Shown here: positions 62,883 through 64,000 of the stretch, in pieces | How positions within the stretch are numbered: the stretch's first letter is position 1 | Layout of the letters: each line of letters opens with the position of its first letter | Assembly (NCBI RefSeq): GCF_007846085.1 | Contig: NZ_VOEJ01000011.1 | Location: 25,112-89,111 of the forward strand | Reading direction: 5' to 3' | Source: Mucilaginibacter pallidiroseus | Lineage (GTDB): Bacteria > Bacteroidota > Bacteroidia > Sphingobacteriales > Sphingobacteriaceae | Length of the DNA stretch: 64,000 nucleotides | Notes under the pieces: model-generated | Seen by the model: the letters and a program-made list of their open reading frames with translations, nothing else | What the model was told of the DNA's origin: nothing | Database searches by the model: none | Made by a program: the position numbers and the translations under genes

Positions 62883-63876
62883 TTGATTTTTAAGTTGGCG
62901 GTATCGGTCACGATGATCTCAGGCTTTCCTTTATAATCTATCACTTCACCACTTACCGTGATCGTTTTATCGTCAAGCTGTTTCCCCAGTTCTTTAGCTC
63001 TGCCTTTCAGCGCGACAGTTAACAGCTGATTCGGATATGCCGCACCCAGGTTCACCAGTACCATGCTGCCGATATCTTTTGAGCTGAATACTTTGCCGCT
63101 TACTGTAACTGTTTTCCCGGTAGCATTTTTGATATCCTCGAGTTTGATCACGGAAACATCAGCAGCATTTTGAGCCGAAGCTTTAGGGCTGCTTACCACT
63201 GCAGGAGCAGAGGCGGAATTGAACAATTTGTTTAATTCGCCTGCCAGGCGGATACCTGCCTGGTCGATACGGCTGCGGGTGACCTGTATGTATTTCTGAT
63301 AATATGCGTCGCTGATAGTCTGACCCGGTTTAGCCGATCCATAAAGCTCACTGCTGATCTGGTAGCTTTCCCAAAGCCATTCCATAGGACTATCCGCCTG
63401 CCATTGTTTGATCTGTGCTAAAGTAGCTACATCATAGTTCTTCGCGATATCCTGTTCGCTGAGACCTTCGTGGTCGATCAGCTTGCTGTCCCAAAGGCTG
63501 TGCAGGTTTGTGCCCTTATTATCAAAACGAACTTGTATCGTATTACCACCTTTATCCTCTTTACGGCTTACATGCATCGGCTGGTGCGCGTCACCAACCA
63601 AATGAATCAGATATTTCAGGGCTTCGTTCTTAGCCTCAGCAGATAAGTTCTTGTCTTTTAAACTCGCTTCTGTTTTCAGGATCGCTGTATAAACGTTGTT
63701 ATCGCTCTGTGAAACCGCAGAAACAAAAGCCTCGTGGCTCAAACCCAGGGGCAGGTTCAGGTAATGCCAGCCAGCCGTTTTCGGGTTACGGTTCTCGTCA
63801 GCCCAGGTTGCCACATCCGACATCGCCTGTCCGTTCAGATAAGCTGATACCACATAAGCTGTATTGCTCGTCAAAT
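62879..63876 (-). pseudogene. S1/P1 nuclease with OB-fold domain, missing its N-terminus
   Basis: The protein keeps most of the S1/P1 nuclease domain: ATWADE, WHYLNLPLG, HLVGDAHQPMHVSRKEDKGGN and NLHSLWDSKL, carrying the later zinc ligands, then an OB-fold (VTVSGKVF and VSGEVIDYKG) at the C-terminus. The N-terminal Trp and His zinc ligands of the family are absent, because the frame begins at LTSNTAYVVSAYLNGQ and the sequence to its left is an IS21 fragment on the other strand. The gene is therefore 5'-truncated and likely inactive, or the assembly is misjoined. Confidence 0.75.
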
Positions 63877-64000
63877 GTACACTATTTCGGTGGAGTTCCT
63901 GGTGCCATTGTTCCTGATAACCTGCGTTCCGCCGTAACCAGAGGAAGCAAATACGAAGCGATATTGAATGATGAGTTTGCGTCCTTTGCAGAGCATTATG
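63877..64000 (+). mobile_element. istA: IS21-family transposase istA, internal fragment
   Basis: The plus-strand frame from 63877 reads VHYFGGVPGAIVPDNLRSAV, then TRGSKYEAILNDEFASFAEHY, which matches the conserved core of IS21 IstA (FGGVP, VPDNLKSAV, YEP-LN-FADFAEHY). Its N-terminus is missing at the same point where the S1/P1 nuclease sequence ends, and its C-terminus runs past the window edge. No IS end repeat is seen at the junction. Confidence 0.8.

Noticed and set aside
1..64000. CRISPR arrays, tRNA and rRNA genes
   Set aside because: No direct repeat-spacer pattern, tRNA fold or rRNA sequence was recognised on reading the window.

Overview
The window looks like chromosome of a Bacteroidota bacterium, most likely a Sphingobacteriaceae relative such as Mucilaginibacter or Pedobacter. 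This is inferred from gene content: a SusC-type receptor remnant, a Bacteroidota-style short sigma-70 factor, cbb3 oxidase with a long N-terminal extension, TPR-HisKA_2 kinases, a DUF983 protein, and very few Shine-Dalgarno sequences. No tRNA, rRNA or CRISPR array was seen.

Layout. 1-3.4 kb: edge of a secreted protein gene, a Crp/Fnr regulator, an NmrA-like SDR and a cupin. 3.4-10.9 kb: two sigma-54 activators (a triple-GAF FhlA type and a receiver-GAF type) and a TPR-HisKA_2 kinase. 11-14.2 kb: an NDH-2-like/DoxX fusion and a second NDH-2. 14.8-21.7 kb: a kinase, then a ccoN-ccoO-two small membrane proteins-truncated haemoglobin-ferredoxin reductase-ferredoxin operon. 21.8-27.6 kb: AraC regulator, pirin-like protein and a TolC/HlyD/MFS efflux operon. 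28-33.6 kb: GNAT, Rrf2 regulator, DoxX, fatty-acid hydroxylase, and a MocR-cupin-SDR cassette. 33.9-41.2 kb: flavohaemoglobin, an orphan TPR-HisKA_2 kinase, AhpD-like and DUF983 proteins, and an alternative sigma-70 factor. 41.4-47.8 kb: GH3 glycosidase, then a decayed stretch (SDR with a stop at its catalytic Tyr, frameshifted HxlR regulator, truncated SusC) around an intact orphan succinate dehydrogenase cytochrome b. 47.9-55 kb: SDR/AraC pair, three alpha/beta hydrolases, catalase. 55-58.8 kb: TonB siderophore receptor and PepSY protein. 59-64 kb: second MocR with convergent SDR, DedA-rhodanese fusion, and a beheaded S1/P1 nuclease joined to an IS21 istA fragment.

The main unifying signal is regulatory. 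Many upstream regions carry CG-flanked AT-rich palindromes (core like ACGATATTTCGT), and at eight of them a sigma-54-like -24/-12 element (TGGCAY-N5-TTG type) lies roughly 40-90 bp closer to the gene. The genes served include Crp/Fnr, an NDH-2/DoxX fusion, cbb3 oxidase, succinate dehydrogenase cytochrome b, a TonB receptor, an SDR and the triple-GAF activator itself. The two activators share a nearly identical FhlA-like C-terminal HTH, so they may read the same palindrome. With the haemoglobins, Rrf2 regulator and catalase, this suggests a sigma-54 controlled respiratory, low-oxygen or nitrosative-stress programme. That assignment is inference.

A second theme is gene-family duplication: a MocR / cupin / NmrA-SDR set occurs in three partial or complete copies, and DoxX and the TPR kinase occur twice.
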